The notes beneath the pieces were generated by a model. It was given only the letters and a program-made list of their open reading frames with translations, ran no database searches and was not told the origin of the DNA. This document shows, piece by piece, positions 1 through 8,208 of a stretch of 64,000 nt of DNA (positions within the stretch are counted from its first letter, which is position 1; every line of letters starts with the position of its first letter). The position numbers were made by a program, and so were the translations under genes. This DNA comes from RGIG5612 sp963589005 (GTDB taxonomy: Bacteria > Bacillota > Clostridia > Lachnospirales > Lachnospiraceae): NCBI GenBank assembly GCA_963589005.1, contig CAVAJR010000001.1:86614-150613 (forward strand). The letters are read 5' to 3'.

Positions 1-1
1 G

Positions 2-142
2 GATAAAGTTGAAGAAGTATATGGCGCAGATGCATTTAATGGAGTAAATGCTTATATAATAAGTGAAGCAGATGCATCCCTGACAGTTATTCTTGAAAAT
101 GATAAGGTTTCATCAATCCAGTATAATGCAGTATTTGAATAA
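2..142 (+). CDS. C-terminal end of an unknown protein (partial)
   Basis: The window opens inside a reading frame: 46 codons run from base 2 to a TAA at 140-142. The peptide begins DKVEEVYGADAFNGV and ends SSIQYNAVFE. It contains no cysteine and no obvious motif. It is followed by a good rho-independent terminator, which supports it being the real end of a gene. I do not recognise the family; a small secreted or lipoprotein domain is possible but unsupported. Confidence 0.6.
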   Translation, partial: DKVEEVYGADAFNGVNAYIISEADASLTVILENDKVSSIQYNAVFE

Positions 143-171
143 AGACATCTGAAATAATTATTGACGTAACT

Positions 172-209
172 AAAAGGGAGCTGGTCACGATTTTGATCAG
201 CTCCCTTTT
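172..209 (+). terminator. Rho-independent terminator after the partial gene
   Basis: A 16-bp stem with one G-T pair (left arm 172-187, right arm 194-209) surrounds a 6-nt loop. It carries an A-run before the stem and a T-run at its end, so it could end transcription in both directions and would also serve the minus-strand hydrolase operon arriving from the right. Confidence 0.85.
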
Positions 210-249
210 CACGTTCTCTGAATTAAAAGAAGTGCTTATATCTACAGTA

Positions 250-300
250 CAGCTTGTCACGTGCCGTGAACCCCGGTCGTGCAGCCACTATTCGAAATCA
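250..300 (+). repeat. Half copy of dispersed palindromic repeat (copy A)
   Basis: Bases 261-295 carry the left half of a repeat that recurs near 16396, 21004, 26237 and 27755: gtgccgtgaac, then a short variable piece, then gcagccact followed by ttcgaaa. The right half (ttttctcgcagtgg ... gcgccgtc) is missing here. It lies between the terminator and the 3' end of the hydrolase gene. Confidence 0.65.
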
Positions 301-327
301 AGGTTGTTTAGAAATGAAGCCCAGAAT

Positions 328-1554
328 CTAATATTCTATAAAGTCTTCTGGGTTAATATTTTCATCTGTGTCAGGCTCAGAGGATTCCAGTTCAACTGCA
401 ATGTCCTCATCTATAGTGCTGTTGAAGATCTTGGAGATCTTGGTAATATCCACATTTTCAGGCTCTTTTATGTCCTTGAAATCAACAACCTCGACGGATG
501 GTTTTCGGACGGAAGGCTTTTTATCATTGTGCTTGTTAATGAATTCCTCCAGGTCAAGTTCTTCTTCCTTGACAAATGGTTTGTCCACCTCAGGATCAAT
601 AAAATCCTCCAATACTATATGGCTGGATTGCTCCATTGCAGCTTTTGGACTACATGGTATTTTTTTGCAGATCGCAAAAAGCTCCGACAAAATATCCCTG
701 TAGACAACTTCCTTCTTCGTGTCCTGAAGGATTTCATGACGCTGACCAGGGTAGAGAAGAAAGGCAACATTACTATATCCGTTATCTGAAAACAGATGAA
801 CCGATTTCATGAAGGCAGACTTATTGATCCGGCATGGGTCATCTTCACCACTTAATATACGGATAGGAAGCTTAGGATTTTTTCTTATCCAGCTGCCCTT
901 CAGATAAGTTTGCTGCATGAGTTCAAGCAGAGTGGCATATCCGTTTAATGTAAATACAAATCCGCATTTAGGATCCTTCTCGTAGCGTCTGACGTTCTCT
1001 TCATTTGCTGACAGCCATGCAAAATTCGAACCCTCTCGTGAAAATGCTCTTGCATAGCCTCTGTTTATCAATGAATCTGCAAATTTAGAACGATAATAAT
1101 CACCTTTGAGAATTGTCAGCAGTTTTATGACCCAGAAACCTATTGTGCATCCGGAACGGTATGCCGGCATACCCATAAGAATCAGACCGTCCAGAAAATT
1201 ATCATATTTTTTCAGATATGTTGTTGCAATAAGAGTTCCCATGCTATGAGCGATAATTACATAAGGAAGCCCCGGGAACTGTTCCTTGGCATATAAGGTA
1301 TTCTCGTGTACATCACCAACGAGCCTTGATACAGCATTATCTCCAAAATATCCAAGCTCAGCTGTTCTATTTACATTATTGCCATGGCCTCGCAGGTCGC
1401 TTGTTATAACTGCCAGCCTGTTTGTGGCAAGATATTGGGCAAAGTTTCTGTACCTGCCCTGATGCTCAGACATACCATGTATGATCTGTACAACGCCTAT
1501 CGGGTCGTTGTTGTCTGGCATATATAAAACGGAATTTTTGGATAAATCAGGCAT
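328..1554 (-). CDS. Alpha/beta hydrolase (monoacylglycerol-lipase-like) with acidic C-terminal tail
   Basis: A 408-aa serine hydrolase of the Hydrolase_4/lysophospholipase type, probably acting on a lipid ester or acylglycerol; the substrate is unknown. The fold is visible as the oxyanion region IIHGMSEHQGRY near residue 25, the nucleophile elbow AHSMG (Ser104), the acid in GEDDP (Asp238/239) and the histidine in GQRHE (His273). Family members usually end near residue 300. Here about 105 further residues form a low-complexity Asp/Glu-rich tail (about 303-408) with no known domain. No signal peptide is seen, so it is likely cytoplasmic. It is the last gene of a minus-strand operon, 14 bp after the PHP gene. 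Confidence 0.85.
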   Translation of the reverse strand: MPDLSKNSVLYMPDNNDPIGVVQIIHGMSEHQGRYRNFAQYLATNRLAVITSDLRGHGNNVNRTAELGYFGDNAVSRLVGDVHENTLYAKEQFPGLPYVIIAHSMGTLIATTYLKKYDNFLDGLILMGMPAYRSGCTIGFWVIKLLTILKGDYYRSKFADSLINRGYARAFSREGSNFAWLSANEENVRRYEKDPKCGFVFTLNGYATLLELMQQTYLKGSWIRKNPKLPIRILSGEDDPCRINKSAFMKSVHLFSDNGYSNVAFLLYPGQRHEILQDTKKEVVYRDILSELFAICKKIPCSPKAAMEQSSHIVLEDFIDPEVDKPFVKEEELDLEEFINKHNDKKPSVRKPSVEVVDFKDIKEPENVDITKISKIFNSTIDEDIAVELESSEPDTDENINPEDFIEY

Positions 1555-1568
1555 ATTTTTATTCCTAT

Positions 1569-2406
1569 CTACATGTGATATAGATTCTCTAGCAGCGATT
1601 GCGAAATCATAAGATTACCCTTTCCTGTGCCCAGATCTATATCCGGTTTTAATTCTCCATGATAATCAGAACCGCCGGTTATGAACAATCCTAATTCATC
1701 AGCCAGCGATTTGTATAAAGTCTCATCCTCATAAGAGTGAGTAGAGTATATAGCCTCAATGCCGCTTAATCCCATTCCTTTGAGGACTGTAAAAAGCTTA
1801 AGATAATTATCCCTGTCAAGCGCATATTGCTTAGGATGAGCCAGTACGGCCATGCCGCCTGCATTGCGGATAACCAGGATCGCATCTGATGCAGAAATAC
1901 GCTCCAAAGGAACATAGCATGGTNNNNNNNNNNGCCAGATATTTATCGAAAGCCTCTGCCTTGGAATTCACATATCCGTTTCTTATGAGATAAGACGCAA
2001 AATGCTGTCTGGTTATCATATGGCAACTGGTTTCTTTTTTAAAGGCTTCATAATCTATATTAATATCATAAGCGTGCAGCTGAGAGCAGATTTTAAGATT
2101 TCTTTCTTCACGAAGAGACCTTATAACTCTAAGTGCCCACTGAAAATTCGGATCCTCATAGTCCACGTTGTAGCCGAGGATGTGCAGCTCCATGCTGCCC
2201 ATTTTTGATGTGATCTCAACACCAGGTATAACATAGATCGGATAATCCCTTGCGGCTGAAATAGCAGAGGGAATCCCGGCTACTGTGTCATGGTCAGTAA
2301 GTGCAAATGCAACAAGCCCCTTGTCACAGGCATATTTTACCAGTTCATCGGGAGACAGCGATCCGTCAGACGCAGTGGAATGCACATGCAAATCAATATA
2401 TCCCAT
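1569..2406 (-). CDS. PHP-domain phosphoesterase (RNase AM / nucleoside bisphosphate phosphatase type), broken by an assembly gap
   Basis: A PHP-family metal-dependent phosphoesterase of the YciV/TrpH type. The N-terminal half shows YIDLHVHSTASDGS and LTDHDTVAG metal ligands and GVEIT; the C-terminal half shows LAHPKQY and GGSDYHGE. The 10 N at 1924-1933 split it. Reading out of the gap on the far side gives PCYVPLERISA in one frame, and the near side ends FDKYLA, so a true gap length divisible by three (9 fits the family spacing) would give one intact protein of about 279 aa. The break is therefore an assembly artefact, not a pseudogene. Its ATG overlaps the stop of the ABC-F gene by one base (TAATG), which suggests translational coupling. 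Confidence 0.88.
1924..1933. other. Assembly gap (10 N)
   Basis: Ten undetermined bases inside the PHP gene. The flanking frames differ by one base, so the stated length is a placeholder. Confidence 0.99.
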
Positions 2407-4040
2407 TATTCTTCCTCGTCAGTTATTTCTACAGAATATACAGAACGCTTTCTTGCAGAAACATCAGCTGCAAGATATTCATCATAGGTAGTTACCTTGT
2501 CAATCAACTTGCCGTCAACAATCTCCATGATTCGGTTAGCTGTTGTCTGCACAAACTGATGATCTCTGCAGGCAAATAATTCAACACCTGGGAACTTGAT
2601 AAGTCCGTTGTTGAGAGCAGTGATCGATTCCATATCAAGGTGGTTAGTAGGTTCATCAAATATCAAAACATTTGAACCTGAAATCATCATTTTAGAAAGA
2701 AGACATCTTACCTTTTCACCGCCTGACAGAACTCTGAGCTTTTTAACGCCGTCATCACCCTGGAACAGCATTCGTCCGAGGAATCCGCGCACGTAGGAGG
2801 CATCTTTTATTTCGGAGTATCCTGTAAGCCAGTCCGCAATAGTCATATCAGAATCAAATTCCTTGGTATAATCACGAGGGAAGTAAGCCCTTGAAGTAGT
2901 TACTCCCCATTTATATGTACCTGAGTCAGGCTTCATTTCATCCATCAGTATCTGGAAGAGAGTAGTCTTAGCCAGCTCGTTTGAACCTACAAATGCAACC
3001 TTGTCATCATGTCCTAATGTAAATGTTACATTGTCGAGAACCTTAACTCCGTCAATTGTCTTAGTTAATCCTTCAACCTGGAGTACCTCGTTGCCTATGG
3101 CTCTGTCAGGTCTGAAATCAATGAATGGATATTTGCGGCTGGACGGACGGATCTCATCAAGCTCAATCTTCTCCAGGGCACGTTTTCTGGATGTAGCCTG
3201 CTTAGCTTTTGAAGCATTTGCAGAGAATTTCTGGATGAATTCCTGCAGTTCCTTGATCTTTTCTTCCTTCTTTTTGTTGGCTTCCTTCATTTGCTTGATG
3301 ATAAGTGCAGACGATTCAACCCAGAAGTCGTAGTTGCCGGCATAGAGTTGGATCTTAGCATAGTCAATATCAGCAATCTGTGTGCATACTTTGTTTAAAA
3401 AGTAACGGTCATGGGACACAACAATTACTGTATTGTCGAAGTTAATGAGAAATTCTTCAAGCCATGAGATTGCATCCATATCAAGATGGTTAGTAGGCTC
3501 GTCCAGCAGCAAAATATCAGGATTGCCGAATAATGCTCTTGCGAGAAGAACCTTAACCTTAAGAGGACCCGGAAGATCCTTCATCAGTGAGTAGTGCAGC
3601 TCTGTTTCCACACCCAGACCATTAAGGAGCTGCGCTGCATTGCTGTCAGCCTCCCAGCCATCCATTTCAGCAAATTCTGTCTCCAGTTCGCTGGCCTTCA
3701 TGCCATCCTCCTCAGTGAAATCTTCTTTGGCATAAAGGGCTTCCTTTTCCTTCATGATCGCATAAAGACGGGCATTTCCCTGAATAACCGTATCGATAAC
3801 AGGCTGTTCGTCATATTTAAAATGATCCTGTTCAAGGAAAGAAAGACGCTGTCCCTTTGTAATAGTAACATCGCCCTTTGAAGGTTCCAATTGTCCTGTC
3901 AGAACCTTAAGAAATGTTGATTTGCCGGCACCGTTGGCACCGATGAGGCCATAGCACTCGCCTTCAACGAATTTAATATTAACATCTTCAAAAAGGGCTT
4001 TCTTGCCGAATCTGATGGTGACGTTATTTACACTTATCAT
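2406..4040 (-). CDS. ABC-F family ATPase (YkpA/YbiT-like)
   Basis: A 544-aa protein with two ABC domains and no membrane segments: Walker A 1 GANGAGKS (34-41), Walker B LLLDEPTNHLD (177-187), a charged linker with a coiled coil (about 245-300), and a second domain with Walker B LIFDEPTNHLD. ABC-F proteins act on the ribosome, as translation factors or antibiotic-protection factors; which applies here cannot be told. Several motifs are unorthodox: the first signature reads LPGP instead of LSGG, the second Walker A reads GSNELAKTT, and the H-switch region of domain 2 reads CRDHQF. The YkpA-type subgroup is known for relaxed motifs, so this need not mean loss of function. The Shine-Dalgarno AAGGAG lies 12 nt upstream. 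It heads the operon with the PHP and hydrolase genes. Confidence 0.9.
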   Translation of the reverse strand: MISVNNVTIRFGKKALFEDVNIKFVEGECYGLIGANGAGKSTFLKVLTGQLEPSKGDVTITKGQRLSFLEQDHFKYDEQPVIDTVIQGNARLYAIMKEKEALYAKEDFTEEDGMKASELETEFAEMDGWEADSNAAQLLNGLGVETELHYSLMKDLPGPLKVKVLLARALFGNPDILLLDEPTNHLDMDAISWLEEFLINFDNTVIVVSHDRYFLNKVCTQIADIDYAKIQLYAGNYDFWVESSALIIKQMKEANKKKEEKIKELQEFIQKFSANASKAKQATSRKRALEKIELDEIRPSSRKYPFIDFRPDRAIGNEVLQVEGLTKTIDGVKVLDNVTFTLGHDDKVAFVGSNELAKTTLFQILMDEMKPDSGTYKWGVTTSRAYFPRDYTKEFDSDMTIADWLTGYSEIKDASYVRGFLGRMLFQGDDGVKKLRVLSGGEKVRCLLSKMMISGSNVLIFDEPTNHLDMESITALNNGLIKFPGVELFACRDHQFVQTTANRIMEIVDGKLIDKVTTYDEYLAADVSARKRSVYSVEITDEEE

Positions 4041-4126
4041 ATATTTTATAAATCTCCTTGTATGAATAATTTTTGTGACTGTTCAGTCACATTCGTAAAA
4101 TCGCTGCTGAGCAGCGTTACTTTTGA

Positions 4127-4240
4127 TCATGCAGATATCTTGCCGGATAAATCTACAAAAATCATCCTGTTCATGCAGGCATGCCTTGCAATTTTTGCTG
4201 ATTTACTTGGCTTTGAATAGTTACAAATTATCAATAACAT
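4127..4240 (-). CDS. Possible upstream leader ORF before the ABC-F gene
   Basis: A 37-codon reading frame (starts MLLIICNYSK, ends LSGKISA) lies in the ~200-nt leader of the ABC-F gene. Its ATG is 10 nt after the -10 box, so the transcript would start about 4 nt before it, and no Shine-Dalgarno is visible. Downstream lie two small hairpins (4102-4116 and 4075-4090) just before the ABC-F ribosome-binding site. Leader peptides with attenuating hairpins are known for some antibiotic-responsive ABC-F genes, but neither hairpin here is followed by a T-run. Whether it is translated is inference only. Confidence 0.3.
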   Translation of the reverse strand: MLLIICNYSKPSKSAKIARHACMNRMIFVDLSGKISA

Positions 4241-4250
4241 TAACCAAACA

Positions 4251-4279
4251 ATATTAGCATTATAACAATGTATAGTCAA
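4251..4279 (-). promoter_or_regulatory. Sigma-A-type promoter of the ABC-F operon
   Basis: On the minus strand, -35 TTGACT (4274-4279), a 17-bp spacer and -10 TAATAT (4251-4256). The start of transcription would be near 4244, giving a leader of about 200 nt before the ABC-F start codon. Confidence 0.65.
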
Positions 4280-4385
4280 AAGAATAATTCAAGGAATATA
4301 ATAAATTTTTCCGGCAGACGCAGCCGTGCAAGGATGCAGCAGTGACTGACATCCGTATGATGAAAATGGATATTTTTCGTACACA

Positions 4386-4403
4386 TTGTTAATAATTATA
4401 CAA
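4386..4403 (+). promoter_or_regulatory. Rex-like operator upstream of rex
   Basis: TTGTTAATAATTATACAA matches the clostridial Rex-box pattern TTGTTAA-N4-TTAACAA with two mismatches, both in the right arm; the TTGT/ACAA ends are intact. It ends 5 bp before the -35 box of the rex promoter, so Rex could repress its own gene in response to the NADH/NAD+ ratio. Autoregulation is inferred from position. Confidence 0.6.
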
Positions 4404-4408
4404 AAAAA

Positions 4409-4436
4409 TTGACATGTTAAAAAATAATAATATAAT
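4409..4436 (+). promoter_or_regulatory. rex promoter giving a (nearly) leaderless transcript
   Basis: -35 TTGACA (4409-4414), 16-bp spacer, -10 TATAAT (4431-4436), both perfect hexamers. The rex ATG at 4444 lies 7 nt after the -10 box, where transcription itself should start. No Shine-Dalgarno precedes 4444. An ATG at 4414 overlaps the -35 box and would lie outside this transcript. Confidence 0.7.
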
Positions 4437-4443
4437 CACATCT

Positions 4444-5079
4444 ATGAGCAATAATATTTCAAAAGCGGTTATAACCAGACTGCCTAGATATTACAGATAC
4501 CTGCGGGAATTAATGGATCAGGGAGTTGAAAGGGTGTCCTCTGATGAACTCAGCCATCTTCTGAAGGCAACTGCCTCGCAGATAAGACAGGATCTCAATC
4601 ATTTTGGCGGATTCGGACAGCAAGGTTATGGCTATAATGTTAAAAGTTTATATAAGGAAATCGGCAAGATATTAGGAGTTGAAGAAGCTCATAATATTAT
4701 TGTTATAGGTGCAGGTAATCTGGGAAGAGCCCTTGTAAAATATAATGGCTTCTCTCAGCAAGGGTTTAATTTCTGCAGCTTGTTTGACATAGATGCCTCC
4801 TTGTGCGGCAAGAGTGTTAATGGCGTCAGGATAAGAGCGTTGGATGAAATTGAGAAGTATGTAGGCAGCAGAAATGTAGATATTGCTGCTCTTACGATTC
4901 CGATGGATGAGGCGAAGGAAATGTCAAACCGATTGTATAAGGCAGGGATCAGATATTTCTGGAATTTTACCAACATGGATCTTGAACTTCCGGAGGACGC
5001 GATTACCAAGGATGTGCATCTTCTTGATACCTTACTTGAGCTTTCATACAGAATAAGTAACGAAAAGAAGGATAAATAA
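4444..5079 (+). CDS. rex: Redox-sensing transcriptional repressor Rex
   Basis: A 211-aa NAD(H)-responsive repressor. The N-terminal winged helix (about 1-75) contains RLPRYYRYLREL and the recognition segment ASQIRQDLNHFGGFGQQGYGY, both hallmarks of Rex. The Rossmann domain carries the dinucleotide motif GAGNLGRAL (89-97). Start chosen at 4444 (MSNNISKAVITRLP) because family members begin here and because the promoter -35 box overlaps the alternative ATG at 4414. Rex senses the NADH/NAD+ ratio and controls fermentation and redox genes. It overlaps alr by one base (TAATG). Confidence 0.95.
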   Translation: MSNNISKAVITRLPRYYRYLRELMDQGVERVSSDELSHLLKATASQIRQDLNHFGGFGQQGYGYNVKSLYKEIGKILGVEEAHNIIVIGAGNLGRALVKYNGFSQQGFNFCSLFDIDASLCGKSVNGVRIRALDEIEKYVGSRNVDIAALTIPMDEAKEMSNRLYKAGIRYFWNFTNMDLELPEDAITKDVHLLDTLLELSYRISNEKKDK

Positions 5080-6251
5080 TGGATTGTGACAGATATTTCA
5101 GGCTGTGGGCAGATATAGATTTGAGCGCAGTCCGTGAAAATATACAAAATATCCAGGCTAATCTGAAGCCTGGAGTAAAGTCGTGTGCAGTTATTAAGGC
5201 TGATGCATACGGACATGGGGCTGTTGAGGTGGCCCGTGCAATTGAGGATATTGTTGATTTTTATGCAGTAGCAACAATAGATGAAGCCATGGAATTAAGA
5301 GGAAATGGCTTCGCCAAGCCTATTCTTATACTGGGATATGTACATCCGTCAATGTACGAAATTGCTGTGAAAAATGATATAAGGCTGTCGGTATTTGACT
5401 ATGAGACAGCAGCGGAGATCTCTGAAGCTGCGTCTGGGGCAGGTAAGACTGCCAGGGTTCATATCAAGATTGACACAGGTATGAGCCGCATAGGATTCAG
5501 ACCAAGCGCAGAATCAGCTGAATGTGTGCAAAAAATTAACAATCTTTCAGGGGTTGAGATCGAGGGGATATTCACGCATTTTGCTAATTCAGATGATAAA
5601 ACAGCGGATAAAGCCAGAAAACAGCTGGATATTTTCAAGGCATTTATTGCCGAACTTGAAGTAAATGGACTTAATATATCCGTTAAACATTGCGCAAACA
5701 GTGCGGCAGCTACGTATTTGAGAGATGCCGATATGGATATGGTCAGGTTAGGCATATCAATCTACGGATTATATCCGTCGCAATATATACATCAGATTGA
5801 GCTTAAGCCAGCATTATCATTAAAAAGCCATGTAGTAATGGTTAAAACCATCCCTGCAGGCACATCGGTTGGGTATGGAAGCACCTGGACTGCTGATAAG
5901 AAGAGCGTTATTGCAACGATTTCTGTAGGTTATGCAGACGGATATTTCAGAAGCTTGTCTAACAAGGGATATGTACTTGTAAATGGAAGCAAATATCCGG
6001 TTATCGGGCGGGTATGCATGGATCAGATCATTGTAGATGTGTCTGAAAAGCCTGACGTAAAGAGAGGCGATGAAGTAGTCTTAATAGGCCAGTCCGGAGA
6101 TCTTAGGATCACTACGGAGGAAATTGCTGATCTGGCAGGTTCATTTAATTATGAATTTGTGTGCGGACTTACGAGAAGAGTTGCCAGAAAATATTACACA
6201 GACGGCAAATTGTCAGGCATCAGAGACGAGTTTGAACATCATTATCATTGA
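5079..6251 (+). CDS. alr: Alanine racemase
   Basis: A 390-aa PLP enzyme interconverting L- and D-alanine for peptidoglycan synthesis. The PLP lysine is Lys40 in VIKADAYGHG, and the second catalytic base is Tyr266 in SVGYGSTW. TIM barrel and C-terminal beta domain have the usual length. It starts inside the rex stop codon, so the two are probably translated together. The protein ends with a His-rich stretch (EFEHHYH). Location: cytoplasm. Confidence 0.95.
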   Translation: MDCDRYFRLWADIDLSAVRENIQNIQANLKPGVKSCAVIKADAYGHGAVEVARAIEDIVDFYAVATIDEAMELRGNGFAKPILILGYVHPSMYEIAVKNDIRLSVFDYETAAEISEAASGAGKTARVHIKIDTGMSRIGFRPSAESAECVQKINNLSGVEIEGIFTHFANSDDKTADKARKQLDIFKAFIAELEVNGLNISVKHCANSAAATYLRDADMDMVRLGISIYGLYPSQYIHQIELKPALSLKSHVVMVKTIPAGTSVGYGSTWTADKKSVIATISVGYADGYFRSLSNKGYVLVNGSKYPVIGRVCMDQIIVDVSEKPDVKRGDEVVLIGQSGDLRITTEEIADLAGSFNYEFVCGLTRRVARKYYTDGKLSGIRDEFEHHYH

Positions 6252-6335
6252 TTTATGCATCAATATTTGCTATCATCTGCACGGGTCTGCATTTATGCAG
6301 ACTACAATTGTTGATAAAGGAGAACTTTTTATTAT

Positions 6336-7187
6336 ATGGAAGATGGCAGTCGAGCGGGATTTTTTTCCAGACTGTTCAAGTCAAGGAATGAAGCACAGGT
6401 TGAAGATGAGATAGTTTCGATGCTGGATGAAGGTCAGGATCAGGGTCTTATTAAGGAGAGCGAGGCTGAGATGATCAGCAATATATTTGATCTTGATGAA
6501 ACATCCGCTTCTGAGATTATGACACACAGAAAGAATATAAGTGCAGTTGAAAGTACCTGGACTCTTGAGGAGACCATGGACTTTATTATCAACGAGAGAT
6601 ACTCTAGGTTTCCAGTTTGTCATGAGAGCATTGACAATATTATAGGTATTCTTCATATCAAGGATGCAATTACCTTCTATATGGATCCGGCTAACAGAGA
6701 TAAGCAGATCAAGGATATAGATGGCATCATGCAGAAGGCTCATTTTATTCCGGAAACATCTAAAATAGATTCAGTATTTAAAAATATGCAGTCAAGCAAG
6801 ATCCATATGGAGATTGTTGTAGATGAATATGGTCAGACTGCAGGTTTGCTCGCCATGGAAGACATTCTTGAGGAGATTGTCGGCAATATTTTTGATGAGC
6901 ATGACGAGGTTGAATACAATATAGTCAAGGTTTCTGATAATGTTTATAATGTTAAGGGACTTACGCCTCTGTCAGAGATTGAGGAGGAACTTAACATTAT
7001 TTATGATGATGAGGACAATGATACGCTTAACGGATATCTTGTTTCCAAACTCGACAGAATTCCGGAAAATGACGAGGGAACCGAAGTAGTTGAAAATAAT
7101 ATTAAGTACAAAATACTGTCAGTTAAAGACAAGACCATAGATTTGGTCAGGATCGAGATACTTGAGACAGAAAATAAAGAAGAGTAA
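6336..7187 (+). CDS. CBS-pair / CorC_HlyC domain protein (TlyC/CorC-like)
   Basis: A 283-aa soluble protein of the hemolysin-like CorC family: a CBS pair (about 60-190, starting with EIMTHRKNIS) followed by a CorC_HlyC (transporter-associated) domain (about 200-280). The N-terminal DUF21 membrane domain found in many relatives is absent, as in CorC/TlyC. Relatives are linked to Mg2+/Co2+ efflux or membrane binding; the actual role here is not known. Ribosome-binding site AAAGGAG about 11 nt upstream. It is preceded by a perfect inverted repeat (6285-6302) and followed closely by yebC. Confidence 0.85.
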   Translation: MEDGSRAGFFSRLFKSRNEAQVEDEIVSMLDEGQDQGLIKESEAEMISNIFDLDETSASEIMTHRKNISAVESTWTLEETMDFIINERYSRFPVCHESIDNIIGILHIKDAITFYMDPANRDKQIKDIDGIMQKAHFIPETSKIDSVFKNMQSSKIHMEIVVDEYGQTAGLLAMEDILEEIVGNIFDEHDEVEYNIVKVSDNVYNVKGLTPLSEIEEELNIIYDDEDNDTLNGYLVSKLDRIPENDEGTEVVENNIKYKILSVKDKTIDLVRIEILETENKEE

Positions 7188-7198
7188 GTGAGGTTAGT

Positions 7199-7930
7199 AT
7201 GTCAGGACATTCAAAATTTGCCAATATTAAACACAAAAAAGAGAAAAATGATGCAGCCAAGGGTAAGATGTTTACTATTATCGGTAAAGAAATAGCAATC
7301 GCTGTTAAGGAAGGCGGCGCTGATCCTTCGAATAATTCGAAGCTTCGTGATGTCATTGCCAAGGCTAAGGCTAATAACATGCCTAATGATACGATCGAGA
7401 GAGGTATTAAGAAGGCAGCAGGCGCGGACGGATCAGTAAACTATGAGCAGATCACATATGAAGGATATGGTCCTAGCGGAATTGCCATAATTGTAGAAAC
7501 TCTTACAGATAATAAGAATCGTACAGCTGCTAATGTTAAACATGCTTTCTCTAAGGGTAATGGCAATGTAGGAACTCCTGGATGCGTATCTTATATGTTT
7601 GAGAAAAAGGGAGAGATCGTTATCGACAAAGAAGAAGTTGAAGACATGGAGTCAGATGATCTTATGATGATGGCACTTGATGCCGGCGCAGAGGATTTTG
7701 AGGACGATGAGGACGCTTATACCGTTTATACTTCACCGGACGATTTCAGTGCAGTACGTGAGGCTCTTGAACAGGCCAATATTCCTATGGCATCTGCCAA
7801 TATATCTATGATTCCGCAGAATTATGTAGAGCTGACAGATGAGGAGGCAATCAAGGATCTTAATAGAATTCTTGATATGCTTGATGACGATGATGATGTT
7901 CAGGAAGTATATCATAACTGGGACGAGTAA
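7199..7930 (+). CDS. yebC: YebC/PmpR family regulatory protein
   Basis: A 243-aa member of the TACO1/YebC family, beginning MSGHSKFANIKHKK (a Trp is usual where Phe7 stands). The three-domain architecture has the expected length, with an acidic stretch MESDDLMMMALDAGAEDFEDDED. Members have been described as transcriptional regulators and, more recently, as factors that help ribosomes at difficult sequences. It is 11 bp after the CBS gene and ends the rex operon. Confidence 0.92.
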   Translation: MSGHSKFANIKHKKEKNDAAKGKMFTIIGKEIAIAVKEGGADPSNNSKLRDVIAKAKANNMPNDTIERGIKKAAGADGSVNYEQITYEGYGPSGIAIIVETLTDNKNRTAANVKHAFSKGNGNVGTPGCVSYMFEKKGEIVIDKEEVEDMESDDLMMMALDAGAEDFEDDEDAYTVYTSPDDFSAVREALEQANIPMASANISMIPQNYVELTDEEAIKDLNRILDMLDDDDDVQEVYHNWDE

Positions 7931-8208
7931 GATAATTATCCTGATTGCGCGCCTGTCGATGCAGGCGTAATAAAATGTGGAAGTCAAATGCTCCCGTCCC
8001 GGCACAGGGACGTTCGAACAATACTTCAAGCAAATATTGTATGCAGCGGGTTCGGTGTCATTGATATCGGACCCGCCTGTTGTATTCATAATTAACATAT
8101 GGCGGCCGGTTGCACAGCAATTTTTCTATTATTAAACCTTTAAACAGCGGTCTGTGCCCCTTCGACACGGCAAAAACCTGGCAGCTTTCAAATTAAATCA
8201 ACATAAAT
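7931..8208. other. Intergenic region with hairpins between yebC and the DUF512 gene
   Basis: 278 bp without a convincing gene. It holds several short inverted repeats: GCCTG/CAGGC just after yebC, and the stronger hairpin at 8046-8076. No clear promoter or Shine-Dalgarno could be identified for the DUF512 gene. Confidence 0.6.
8046..8076 (+). terminator. Probable terminator after yebC
   Basis: A 9-bp GC-rich stem (GCGGGTTCG with CGGACCCGC, one G-T pair) followed by the U-rich tract ctgttgtattc. The T-run is interrupted, so efficiency is uncertain. Confidence 0.55.

Noticed and set aside
193..789. A 198-codon plus-strand frame
   Set aside because: It is antisense to the alpha/beta hydrolase tail, has no Shine-Dalgarno and encodes no recognisable protein.
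4414..4443. Upstream ATG as the rex start
   Set aside because: It overlaps the -35 box of a perfect promoter, and the 10 extra residues do not look like Rex.
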